Shown here: positions 1-8,402 of the stretch, piece by piece
Numbering within the stretch: position 1 is the stretch's first letter
Layout: each line of letters starts with the position of its first letter
NCBI GenBank assembly: GCA_963674805.2
Contig: CAXXNY010000021.1
Span: 1-64,000 of the forward strand
Direction: 5' to 3'
Length of the DNA: 64,000 bases
Source: CALMFG01 sp963674805
GTDB taxonomy: Bacteria; Bacillota; Clostridia; Christensenellales; CALMFG01
The notes under the pieces: model-generated
What the model was told of the DNA's origin: nothing
The model's database searches: none
What the model saw: only the letters and a program-made list of their open reading frames with translations
Program-made: the position numbers and the translations under genes

Positions 1-796
1 ATCACATCGGAAATCGGACTGATTGAGATTCCGCATCTGATTGCGCCGGCGGGGATTGCAGAACTCTCCAAAGGGGTGATCAGGGTGAATGATCCCGGTA
101 TACTGCCCATCGGCATCCCGATCTATTTTATTCCGGGCATTAAAAATCATTATCGTGAAGACGCCAGAGCACATGACCTGATGGATATCGACTTCATGCG
201 CGGCGAAGAGGTCCAGTGCGTCGGCATACTGAACCAGGATATTGCCGTGCCGTGCTCCATTGTTACGCTAAGCTCGCATACAAAGGTCGTCTATATCGAC
301 AAAAACAGGAAGATTGCCGCGAGCAACACCCACCATCAGCGGTCAGTTGTATGATGCCATCTTAAATCATAGCAGCATCGGGAAAAGTTTTGGTGGAAAA
401 AGAGGGCGAGCCGGCCGGCGGCTATACATATCAGGAACTGATACAAATCGCGTGCGAATGCGTCGCGAATACCGGCCTTGGCAGAACACTGCTGATGCCG
501 CGCTTTTTGCAGGTGCTTTTAAAAACAAACGCATGGGAGCGGGAAGTGTTCACTAATGCCGCGATTGCCGCAGATGACATGAAAGCTTTCGAAGATATGC
601 GAAAACGCGGGCTGGCGAATGACCGGTATATTGTTTACGGGCATCAGAACCGCTGTGAGATGTATCAATACATGCTAAGAAAGTTCTACGGCGATAACAT
701 GGAAATCACATGCATATCGGACAAGGACAAAAATCGGGCAAGCTTACCGTTTTAGGGTGTATCGCCGTTGCTGAGCATCTGATCAGTCACGCTTAA
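1..796 (+). pseudogene. dgoK: Frameshifted, 5'-truncated 2-dehydro-3-deoxygalactonokinase (DgoK family)
   Basis: This family phosphorylates 2-keto-3-deoxygalactonate (or a related 2-keto-3-deoxy acid) with ATP in sugar-acid breakdown. The window starts inside the gene. DgoK landmarks appear in the right order but in different frames: MRGEEVQCVGI (like MRGEETQ of E. coli DgoK), then SGQLYDAILNHSSIG, then VEKEGEP through YGHQNRCEMYQYML, and last VLGCIAVAEHLISHA before the stop. The frame changes sit at or beside short homopolymers near 328-333, 383-387 and 729-733, so read or assembly indels are as likely as true decay. An aldolase-family gene follows 61 bases later and is broken in the same manner; kinase plus aldolase is a usual pairing for these acids. 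Family assignment is firm, substrate is inferred. Confidence 0.72.
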
Positions 797-857
797 GCGG
801 CCGCCCATCAAAACGGCTGAGAGAATAGATTCGACACGATAAAGGAGGAAGTACAAG

Positions 858-1751
858 ATGTTTAGAATGCACGGCGTTGTACCGCCGATGATTACCCTCC
901 GTTTAAAGAAAACGGAGAAGTGGATTATCCTGCGCTGAAAACGCTGGTTACCTTTTTAAAAGATGAAGTGGACGGCCTGTTTGTCAACGGATCATATGGC
1001 AGCGGGGTTATGATGACCGAAGAAGAGCGCAAAAAAGTGCTTGAAGAAAACGATCAAAACGGCGGACGGCAAGGTCTCGATTGTGGCGCATGTCGGCACA
1101 GCGGACAGCCTGAGTGCGGCCCGGCTGGCCCAGCATGCCGCTGACTGCGGCGTTCAGGCGGTATCGGCTGTCGGCCCGTTTTATTTCAAACACGCCCAGA
1201 ACGATATTTGCGGATTCTATGACGCGATCGTAAAAGCGGTTAACGGGAAATGCGGGATATATGTGTACAACAATCCGAAATTCCAGGGATATGAAATGAG
1301 CCTGGACCTGATTAAAAAGCTGAAAAAAGACATCGGGGTCACGGGCGTAAAGGATGCGACGTTTGATATTCTGGCGCATGCAAACTATATGCGGCTGCTC
1401 AAAGATGAGAATTTTGATATTGCATTGGGCACGGAAGCGATGTGGCTGTCAGCCTGCACATTAGGCTGTGAGGCGTTCATTCCGGGGCTCGGCAATGTTT
1501 TCCCGGAGATCTGCCGTACGATGTTTAAACAGGGCATATCGGGCGATATGGCGGCCTGCAGGGAGACGCAGTTTAAGGTGAATGAGCTTAGGGATATCAT
1601 GTATCTGGCCCGGTCCACACAGCTGGCGATCTATGCGATGCTGGAAGTAAGAGGAATCGTAAAGTGCTGTCCGCGTGCACCGTTTATACCGGCCGCTGAA
1701 GCGGAAAAGGCGGCAATCAAAGAACGCCTTAAGGTGTTAAAGATGCTATAA
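858..1751 (+). pseudogene. Frameshifted dihydrodipicolinate synthase/KDG aldolase family protein
   Basis: A class I (Schiff-base) TIM-barrel aldolase of the DapA/NanA/KDG aldolase superfamily. The ATG at 858 follows a strong site, AAAGGAGG, at 841. Reading across frames gives the usual length of about 298 residues. Visible landmarks are FVNGSYGSG near the N-terminus (family pattern GSTGE), the tyrosine motif VYNNP, and the Schiff-base lysine motif GVKDAT. Two indels break the frame: beside CCC at 895-897, where T-PPF is expected, and in an A-run at 1047-1050. All active-site residues lie intact on either side, so the gene could be functional if the indels are sequence errors. With the DgoK-type kinase upstream, a 2-keto-3-deoxy acid aldolase is the likely role rather than lysine synthesis. 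Confidence 0.7.
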
Positions 1752-1798
1752 CCGGCAAAATGCCGATAACATACTCTATAAGCAGATATAAAAGAAAG

Positions 1799-1826
1799 AG
1801 ACTTCATTCTATGAAGTCTTTTTCTT
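1799..1826 (+). terminator. Rho-independent terminator, probably bidirectional
   Basis: Perfect 9-bp stem AGACTTCAT/ATGAAGTCT with a 3-nt loop, followed by TTTTTCTT on the plus strand and preceded by an A-rich AAAAGAAAG that becomes U-rich on the minus strand. It lies between convergent genes, so it can end both transcripts. Confidence 0.85.
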
Positions 1827-1873
1827 AAATTAAAGGATTATATGATTTTCCGAAAAGGCTTAAAGGCTGGTGC

Positions 1874-2608
1874 CTAAAGCAGTCCGTTGTTATGCGCAAT
1901 ATTGATCGCGTGCAGCCTGTTGCTCGCGTTGAGTTTCTCCATAATGTTTCTTAAGTGCACTTTTACGGTGTTCTCGGATATAAACAGCTCTTTGGCGAGC
2001 TCTTTGTTGGTTTTTCCCAAACGCAGAAGCTCTAAAACTTCTTTTTTCCCGCGGGCTGAGCTCAACGTTTTACCGCCTGGTTTGATGTAAGCGGATGCGT
2101 ATGGCTTGATCTGTAGTCATATCCGGCCCCGCCGTTGTTTGCCGCCTGCTGTGCGGCCTTTTCCTCGGCATTCGGCCTCGTATGTATCTGCAAATTCTTT
2201 CAGCAGCATACCCGCCATCGGAGGAGAGATGATAATCTCACCGTCATGAACCAGTTCTATGGAATGGATTAGCTGCTTCATATCAATAAATTTGGAAAGG
2301 TAAGCCCTTGCGCCGATGTTTAACGCGGCAAAAAGGTCTTTGTTTTCCTGGGAATGGGTTAATTCGATGATCTTCAAGTCCGGATATTTCTGGCAGAGCA
2401 GCTGGGTATATTTCAAGCAGGCCGGCTCGGTAAAATATGTGTCAATTATACAGATATCCGGGTTATAGTCGCCGATTTTTTCCATACAGTCTTTAATCGT
2501 GGGTGCGGCATAGAGCACTTCCATGTTTGGCTGAGCATTGATAATCCGAGTCAGCCCCTCGCGGAAGAGCGTCAGCTTATCACCGATCACGATACTAATT
2601 TTATCCAA
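1874..2608 (-). pseudogene. Frameshifted NarL/LuxR-type response regulator
   Basis: A two-component transcription regulator: a receiver domain (about residues 1-120) and a C-terminal LuxR helix-turn-helix. The receiver shows VIGDKLTLFREGL at the N-terminus, the phospho-acceptor region ICIIDTYF, and the lysine in YLSKF. The first acidic pair of normal receivers is reduced to one Asp. The HTH reads GKTNKELAKELFISENTV. The two parts are in different frames, with indels near 2154-2162 and 2044-2062, again beside homopolymers. A TTG at 2608 is the likely start because GGAGG (2616-2620) sits 7 bases ahead; a TTG at 2626 lies upstream of that site. No sensor kinase is encoded in the window. It may be a pseudogene or carry sequence errors. 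Confidence 0.72.
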
Positions 2609-3201
2609 AATAAAACCTCCGAACAAATCAAACGTGTTTTCTCATCCGATTTTAAAAAACTAAAACCTTTTCTGAGAAATAATCAAGAATCCACTAAATT
2701 GTTGATAAATACTGTTGTTTTCACTACCTTTCACAAACATTGCATCAGATGCATAATGGAAAAGTGTTTTCGTAATGATTGATTAGTGCCTGCTAATCAA
2801 AGTGTTAAAGGGCCCGCCAATCATTGGCAAGCGAAAGAACGTTTTTAATAAAAGCGCATGAAAACGAGAGACTTGACGCTTATTTTGCGTTTTACAGACA
2901 GCATAAGTCTAAAAAATGGTAACCGGTGTGTGGAAGGGTACCATTAATTACTCGCCCATTATCTACTACCCATTCTATTATGGAATTCCGGTTTTGTCAA
3001 TCTGAGCGGAATCTGCGGCAAGACGGCACCATTGGCATATAACCCCATTTTTTATCTGTCTGTTTGCGCCTGTCTCGCCGGCATCCATTAATAATCTAAG
3101 TACTGATAAAAGAATAAGCTGAATCAGCCTACTCAATTGTCCGACGTTTATTCGGGTAAGAATTCGCTACCCGAAAATCTTTTTTTAAAGTGCAGATTTG
3201 C
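2609..3201. other. Intergenic region with palindromes and an orphan terminator-like hairpin
   Basis: No gene is recognisable in these 593 bases. Two short palindromes stand out: TTGATTA/TAATCAA with an 8-base spacer at 2779-2800, and GCCAAT-C-ATTGGC at 2816-2828. Either could be a binding site for the regulator of the minus-strand gene ending at 1874, whose promoter should lie here. A terminator-like structure facing the plus strand occurs at 3151-3186. Confidence 0.4.
3151..3186 (+). terminator. Terminator-like hairpin with no plus-strand gene upstream
   Basis: The 8-bp stem TTCGGGTA/TACCCGAA (3151-3158 and 3168-3175) is followed by AATC and seven T on the plus strand. The flanking genes both run on the minus strand, where no U-tract follows the stem. 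It could end an unannotated plus-strand transcript from the 2.6-3.15 kb gap, or act as a weak terminator for the minus-strand gene ending at 3202. Confidence 0.5.
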
Positions 3202-3984
3202 TTATTTTAATTCACTGATTTCCTTGCGGAGCGCCTGCACCCATGTTTTATTATGTTCAAGCAGGCAGGGAATATCGGCTGATGCGACGATACACTTACA
3301 GCCGCGCGCAACCGCGCCCTTCAAATCCGCAGGGGTGGCCACCGGCTTCAGGATATGAATGCCTTTTTCGCGGCATACGGCTTCAAATTTGACCCAAGAT
3401 TCTTCAACTTTTTCTGCGACACCGGGTTCTTCTACGCCGCCAAGGTTCATCGCAAGGTCAAAAGGACCAAGGGTCGCGATTTTTACGCCTTCAACGGAAA
3501 GAATATCTTCCATGTTTTCCATCGCTTCCACTGTTTCAAGTAGCGGAACGATCGTTGTTTCTTCGTTTTCCTGACGCCAATAATCTTTAAATGGAGTCAC
3601 GCCGTACTTATTTGCGCGAAGGAAAGGATATGCAATCCGATTGCCTTCCAGCGGATATTTTGCCGCTTTCATCAGCGGTTCCAGCTGTTCGCGCCTCTCA
3701 ATTGATACGTGGATAATCTTGCATCCAAAGTTTAAAGCCTTGTAGACCATGCCGACATCCGGCAGAAGTATCTTTGCCATGGGTGCAACATCAGCGGCAT
3801 AAGCGGCTCTGACAAGGTTATCAAATGAACCCCCGTAAGGAGATGTTGCGTTGTCTTCCAGGTTGATTAATACGTAGTCCCAGCCTGTATAGCCCATGAG
3901 TTCAATCACCTGAGGATGTTCAATATTACAGATGGTGCCTATTACAACATTTCCGTCCTGAAGCTCTTTTAAGATGTTTTTCAT
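3202..3984 (-). CDS. HpcH/HpaI-like aldolase/citrate lyase family protein with altered active site
   Basis: A 260-residue TIM-barrel protein of the HpcH/HpaI family (class II, metal-dependent pyruvate aldolases such as 2-keto-3-deoxy-rhamnonate aldolase). The fold is clear: the barrel start IGTICNIEHPQVIELMGYTGWDYVLINLED, the metal-ligand segments PLLETVEAMENM and LGPFDLAMNLG, and a C-terminal ATPADLKGAVARG. Compared with E. coli HpaI, the D-x-E-H motif reads N-L-E-D and the conserved arginine of the next strand is a lysine (MAKILLPD). Catalysis may therefore be changed or lost. A strong site, GGAGGAATG, precedes the ATG. The gene stands alone between a radical SAM gene and a regulator, so context gives no substrate. 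Confidence 0.8.
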   Translation of the reverse strand: MKNILKELQDGNVVIGTICNIEHPQVIELMGYTGWDYVLINLEDNATSPYGGSFDNLVRAAYAADVAPMAKILLPDVGMVYKALNFGCKIIHVSIERREQLEPLMKAAKYPLEGNRIAYPFLRANKYGVTPFKDYWRQENEETTIVPLLETVEAMENMEDILSVEGVKIATLGPFDLAMNLGGVEEPGVAEKVEESWVKFEAVCREKGIHILKPVATPADLKGAVARGCKCIVASADIPCLLEHNKTWVQALRKEISELK

Positions 3985-4122
3985 GTTTCATTCCTCCAAA
4001 AATCCCAGCTCGTCACAGTAACATACTCTTGCGATGCAAGTATACCTTTTAACGAATAAGGGTGTATATACTTAAAAAGGATGAATTTCGGATAATTTTT
4101 AATCAGAGACCGTGATACGCAT

Positions 4123-4148
4123 CAGCGCAGAGCTGATGGTCTGCGCTG
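4123..4148 (-). terminator. Stem-loop downstream of the radical SAM gene
   Basis: A perfect 9-bp stem, CAGCGCAGA/TCTGCGCTG with an 8-base loop, lies about 80 bases past the stop of the minus-strand gene ending at 4229. No U-run follows, so it may be an imperfect terminator or a 3' stabilising structure. Confidence 0.45.
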
Positions 4149-4228
4149 TCCAGCTGTTTGCGTATGCGTATGGGTTTATCTTAATATGTAGATTGTGTCC
4201 GGTAACAATTGATCCGGCCGAAGCACCT

Positions 4229-5257
4229 TTAAACAATCTGCTCTCTTAAGAAATGGCAGACCTGATCAATACTGACTCGTGATTCCTTTTTAATGCTTGC
4301 GAGTTCCCGCTCAACGGTATTGTACCGTTCCTTATTGCCAAGATCATCCAGGCGCCTGTAATATCCCAGCCTGCGTCCTAAGTTGAAATTCTCTTTTTCT
4401 GCCGCAGGCAGCCCCAAATACCGGTCGATGATGGCCAGCATTTTATCCTTATCTTCCGGCAGCCGGCCTTCGACTTCGAACAACAGATTGACGGAATGAT
4501 CGTTTGAGTAATAACTGGTGACGCCTTCCAGCCCTTCAATCAGGCGTTTTTGTTCAATAATAATCTCTTCTTCGGTTTGGAGACGGAATATACCCTGCCG
4601 CATCTTTTCCTCGAGCCCGGAACCAACCTTAACGCCGATGGTGCGGACACGGATAAAGTCCGGATTAATCGCGTTTAATACCCGCGCTGTTTCACGGACA
4701 TGTTCTTCCCACAAGTCTTTGCCGCCCAGCCCCATAATTACGAATTCCGAAAATTCCATATCTGCATCCTTGGCCATTTTACCTGCTTTGATTAATTCTG
4801 CGGCAGTTGTCCCCTTGTTGATGAACTTTAAGACGGTATCTGAGCCGGACTCCAGTCCGCAGTACAGACGGTTTAAACCGGCCGCGCTGATTTGGGCAAT
4901 TTCTTCCGGCGTTTTTCTCACCATTGTTGCGGCGCGCCCGTAACTGGTGATTCTTTCTAAGGTGGGGAAGAGTTCTTTTAATTTTGCCAGTATTTCGAGC
5001 AGTTCATTTGTTTTCATAATAAAACTGTCGCCGTCCTGAAGAAAACAGGACTTGAAGTCATAATGACCGTAATGTTCCTTGGCAATCTCAATGTCTTTTA
5101 AAATATCTTCCAAAGGCCGGATTGAAAAGTCCATGCCCTTATAGTTAACGCAGAAATCGCATTGATTCCACGGACAGCCTCTGGTCGTTCTGATCAGCAG
5201 GCTGTTTGCTTCTGCAACCGGCCGGATAGGGCCGAGTTCAATGGGTGTTTTAAACAT
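4229..5257 (-). CDS. Radical SAM protein, function unknown
   Basis: A 342-residue radical S-adenosylmethionine enzyme. The cluster-binding cysteines occur early (about residues 29-36) as RGCPWNQCDFC, that is C-x4-C-x2-C rather than the commoner C-x3-C-x2-C. This spacing is seen in a group of uncharacterised radical SAM proteins with RGCPxNxCxFC. Further support comes from YCGLESGSDTVLKFINKG, which fits the SAM-contacting ESGS region, and from the FSEFVIMGLGG strand. No second cluster domain, SPASM or B12 domain is visible; the C-terminal third is charged and helical. It is monocistronic as far as the sequence shows. I cannot assign a substrate. Confidence 0.85.
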   Translation of the reverse strand: MFKTPIELGPIRPVAEANSLLIRTTRGCPWNQCDFCVNYKGMDFSIRPLEDILKDIEIAKEHYGHYDFKSCFLQDGDSFIMKTNELLEILAKLKELFPTLERITSYGRAATMVRKTPEEIAQISAAGLNRLYCGLESGSDTVLKFINKGTTAAELIKAGKMAKDADMEFSEFVIMGLGGKDLWEEHVRETARVLNAINPDFIRVRTIGVKVGSGLEEKMRQGIFRLQTEEEIIIEQKRLIEGLEGVTSYYSNDHSVNLLFEVEGRLPEDKDKMLAIIDRYLGLPAAEKENFNLGRRLGYYRRLDDLGNKERYNTVERELASIKKESRVSIDQVCHFLREQIV

Positions 5258-5470
5258 CGCGTTTTACTCCTTATATGATGAATATATATTTTTATACAAC
5301 ATTCATCAACTGATATTCTGATCAATTAATAGAATACTGATAAAATAATCTTTTTTTATACGGACAATCAATAAAAATGACGCAGCTTTAGGTTTTGATA
5401 TCTTTTCCGTGAATGGTCCAATGCAGGTATAATACAATCAAATTATCTGCTTGTCATGTAAATATCATAA

Positions 5471-5490
5471 GCCGATATATTGATATCGGC
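5471..5490 (-). terminator. Hairpin downstream of the MFS gene
   Basis: An 8-bp stem, GCCGATAT/ATATCGGC with a 4-base loop, lies about 30 bases beyond the minus-strand stop at 5521. The U-tract is weak, so the terminator call is moderate. Confidence 0.5.
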
Positions 5491-5520
5491 TGTGACTATC
5501 TATATTTATAGTCTTATTTG

Positions 5521-6753
5521 TTACGACTTGCTTACGACCGGTGACCGGCCGAAGTGTTTTTGGTGCATTTTAGCGGTATAAAACATCAACACTACACTGA
5601 TGATGCCGCAGACCGTACAGAACAACATCATTGCATTAACGCCGAATTGATCGATTAAAAATCCGTCAACAACACCGCCGATTACTGCGCCCAAGCCCGC
5701 AAAGGAACACAGACCGATTAGCGCCTGTCCGCGCGTCCGCTCGTTCGGTTTTACGATCTCATTGATATAATAAACCGAAATCAGATAGAAAATGCCGTTC
5801 GCGGCAAAACTGAGTGTCAGACTGAAATATATCCAGCCGACACTAGGCGCAAGCGCGACGCCGATCGTTTTTACCAGCGTCACAATAATTGATAAAACGA
5901 GCAGGTTCAGATTCTTATATTTTTTCAACAGCCAAAACGCCAACAGCATTGGCGGGAGCTCGAATATACAATTAATAAAAATCGCAGCGCCCAAATCAAC
6001 GGTTCCGCCGCCGACACTTCGGACCAGATTAATCATAAAATTCATATAGGACTGGCTGACCGAGGAAAAGATTACTGCAAACATAAACATTACAAAAGTC
6101 GGATTTCCCTTCAGCATTCCAACAAGTGAGCTCGGCTTCTCCGCCTTGTCGGATTGATCCGGATGCCTGCCCGTGATGGATTCGGGCTTTGGGAGGATCA
6201 GAATAGACAGAATAAACAGGACTGAGAGAAACAACTGAATCGGAAACAGGATTTCCGGAGAATGGTTTTGGACGACGACCCCCAGAACATAGGTGGTTAA
6301 TGCGCAGGATATTGAACCCGAACCGCGGGGTATGCCAAAGTTGATGTTCAGGCCGGTATTCTGGAACTGCATGAATGCCGCACTCAACAAGGACAATACG
6401 CTGATGACCAAGGCCTGCGCAAAAGTGAATGCAACCATAATGGCAATGATAGAAGGCGAACCGTATATAAAGATGCCGCCGATGAATAGCACGATGATAT
6501 AAAACAGGATAATAATAAACTTGAGTGGAATATGGTTGTACCTGTCGGCGAAGTCTGATACGCACATTTGTATGACGATCGCCGCAATGGCCGCAGCGGA
6601 CATGACAACGCCGATCTGTGAATTCGTAAGTCCGCGGTATTCTAAAAATACCACCGCAAAAAGCATATAAGGCACGATGCTTGCAAAATAGATAAATTGT
6701 ATGGCAGAAAAATTGATGATAATTTTTCTTGAGATGTTTTTATTGGCAGTCAT
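5521..6753 (-). CDS. MFS transporter (oligosaccharide/nucleoside:H+ symporter-like)
   Basis: An integral membrane protein of about 410 residues with some 12 hydrophobic segments. It resembles the MFS_1-like/LacY-type symporters: the first helix KIIINFSAIQFIYFASIVPYM, the helix 2-3 loop VCVSDFADRYNH pattern, and a long charged central loop (PKPESITGRHPDQSDKAEKPS) between helices 6 and 7. I place the start at the ATG at 6753 (MTANKNIS) because the upstream in-frame segment to 6873 is basic and unlike this family, and GGAG lies 11 bases ahead of 6753. The substrate is unknown. It runs opposite to the KDPG aldolase operon and is separated from it by 0.67 kb, so co-regulation is not evident. Confidence 0.75.
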   Translation of the reverse strand: MTANKNISRKIIINFSAIQFIYFASIVPYMLFAVVFLEYRGLTNSQIGVVMSAAAIAAIVIQMCVSDFADRYNHIPLKFIIILFYIIVLFIGGIFIYGSPSIIAIMVAFTFAQALVISVLSLLSAAFMQFQNTGLNINFGIPRGSGSISCALTTYVLGVVVQNHSPEILFPIQLFLSVLFILSILILPKPESITGRHPDQSDKAEKPSSLVGMLKGNPTFVMFMFAVIFSSVSQSYMNFMINLVRSVGGGTVDLGAAIFINCIFELPPMLLAFWLLKKYKNLNLLVLSIIVTLVKTIGVALAPSVGWIYFSLTLSFAANGIFYLISVYYINEIVKPNERTRGQALIGLCSFAGLGAVIGGVVDGFLIDQFGVNAMMLFCTVCGIISVVLMFYTAKMHQKHFGRSPVVSKS

Positions 6754-6873
6754 TGATTCGGTTACTCCATGGTGTTTTCTTCTGACGGGGAAGTTAAAAA
6801 ATAAACAGCTGATATGTTGGCGGAGACTGAAAATGAGATACCGCGTAAACATGTCGTCATCCTTATAACCCAA

Positions 6874-7428
6874 AATATTATAGTATAAAACCTGGATAAG
6901 GCACTAATTATTAAGTAGTATTTTTCATGTCTATTTTGTAAAGGTTGAAGCATACGGGAATGAACCGCGCCTTTTGAGCAGCGCCAAACAGGGCAGCCCG
7001 AAAGATGAATTGCCTAAGAAATTCACGTATTTTGGGCGCCAGCGGGTGTTTGGCGGGCCGTTTAACCGCACATTTTGAACACCAGTGTCATTATAGCGGC
7101 CTGGCCTCGGCAAATCGGATCAAATTAAAGCAGCGGCATTGAAAAAAGTAAAAATTGTTGCATTAAGGGAAAAATGTTGACCCCTACTAAAGTATTATTG
7201 ACATAAATTTTAAGCCTATAGTAAGATAAACCGGACCTAATAAATGATAAGCTTAAACACTTTTTTACATTAACTTGCACCTGAAACATCAACGCAGCAC
7301 CATACATGTTCTGGTTTATTAACGATCAAAATAACAAACGAACCCATTGAATTGCGAAGCGTGTTTTCCAATAAAAGTGAATAAACTTATTGTAAGATAA
7401 TCAAGATTTTTTAAGGAGGCAAAAAAAC
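6874..7428. other. Intergenic region with the aldolase promoter and an open stretch
   Basis: This divergent gap has two parts. Bases 6908-7078 form an open plus-strand stretch of 56 codons with no start codon (includes VKVEAYGNEPRLLSS and KKFTYFGRQRVFGG). It could be the tail of a lost gene, but I cannot name one. From about 7130 the sequence is AT-rich and holds the promoter for the operon starting at 7429. The 9-mer GTAAGATAA occurs twice, at 7221 and 7392. Confidence 0.35.
7198..7227 (+). promoter_or_regulatory. Candidate sigma-A promoter of the KDPG aldolase operon
   Basis: TTGACA at 7198-7203 and TAAGAT at 7222-7227 are 18 bases apart. The leader to the GTG at 7429 would be about 195 bases. 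No clear operator palindrome or riboswitch-like fold was recognised in the leader. Confidence 0.5.
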
Positions 7429-8388
7429 GTGAATGATATTCTGAAAAGAATGAACACAACAGGGATTGTGCCGGTTGTGGTGATCGAAGACAGCAAGAAC
7501 GCCGTGGCGGCAGCCAAAGCCATGTTTGCAGGCGGCGTGGATATCATGGAAATCACACTGCGTACACCGGCAGGGTTGGATTCCATCAAGAAAGTCGCGG
7601 CGGAATGCCCGGAAACGCTGGTAGGCGCGGGCACGGTTTTAACGCTGGACCAATGTAAAAAGAGCGTTGAAAACGGCGCGAAATTTATTGTTTCGCCAGG
7701 GTACAATGCCAGCATTGTTGACTGGTGTATCGAAAATGATATCGTGGTGATACCGGGGTGTGTCACACCGACCGAAATCACGGTGGGGATTGAAAGAGGG
7801 TTGAAAATCTTAAAATTCTTCCCGGCGAACGTATACGGCGGATTGTCCGCAATGAAGGCGCTGGCCGGTCCGTTCGGGGACATTAAATTTATCCCGACCG
7901 GCGGTGTGAACGCGCAGAATCTGGGTGAGTTTATTGCGGCGCCGTTTATTCACGCGGTGGGCGGCAGCTGGATATGCGCCAAAGGCGATATCTCAAATGG
8001 CAGCTTTGATAAGATCACGGCGTTATGTGCCGAAGCGCGCCAGATTATCCTGGGATTTGAATTCGCGCATATTGGCATCAATACAGCCGACAACGATGAT
8101 GCGGCCGCGGTCAGTGCGCAATACGGGAAAGCCTTTGGGTTCCCGGTAAAAGAAGGCGGCAGCTCTATTTTTGCAAGTCCGGGCATCGAAGTGGTTAAGG
8201 GCAGCTATCTCGGTAAGAACGGGCATGTCGCCATCAGAACCAATGATATTAGCCGCGGGATCGATTATTTGGAAAAGAACGGATTTGCGATTGACATGGA
8301 AACCGCGAAATACAAGGGCGACACCATGATCGCTGTCTACCTGACGAATGAAATCGGTGATTTTGCGGTTCATTTGTTACAGAAATAA
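7429..8388 (+). CDS. eda: KDPG/KHG aldolase with C-terminal VOC (glyoxalase-fold) domain
   Basis: A fusion of 319 residues. Residues 1 to about 205 form a class I 2-keto-3-deoxy-6-phosphogluconate/2-keto-4-hydroxyglutarate aldolase: the glutamate in IMEITLRTP, the GAGTVLT strand, the Schiff-base lysine in LKFFPANVYGG (near residue 129) and the phosphate-binding FIPTGGV. Residues of about 208-319 (FAHIGINTADND to GDFAVHLLQK) look like one VOC/glyoxalase-fold module, so the protein is half again as long as E. coli Eda. The GTG start is set by AAGGAGG at 7413, 9 bases ahead. It cleaves KDPG to pyruvate and glyceraldehyde 3-phosphate, and the kinase that makes KDPG follows 14 bases later. The role of the VOC part is not known to me. 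Confidence 0.9.
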   Translation: MNDILKRMNTTGIVPVVVIEDSKNAVAAAKAMFAGGVDIMEITLRTPAGLDSIKKVAAECPETLVGAGTVLTLDQCKKSVENGAKFIVSPGYNASIVDWCIENDIVVIPGCVTPTEITVGIERGLKILKFFPANVYGGLSAMKALAGPFGDIKFIPTGGVNAQNLGEFIAAPFIHAVGGSWICAKGDISNGSFDKITALCAEARQIILGFEFAHIGINTADNDDAAAVSAQYGKAFGFPVKEGGSSIFASPGIEVVKGSYLGKNGHVAIRTNDISRGIDYLEKNGFAIDMETAKYKGDTMIAVYLTNEIGDFAVHLLQK

Positions 8389-8402
8389 GGAGGATCTGAG
8401 AT

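Noticed and set aside
6908..7078. A 56-codon open plus-strand stretch before the KDPG aldolase operon
   Set aside because: No start codon or ribosome site and no family I recognise; kept only as a remark in the intergenic entry.
7228..7428. Possible riboswitch in the long leader of the KDPG aldolase operon
   Set aside because: No conserved aptamer core or terminator/antiterminator pair could be recognised by eye.
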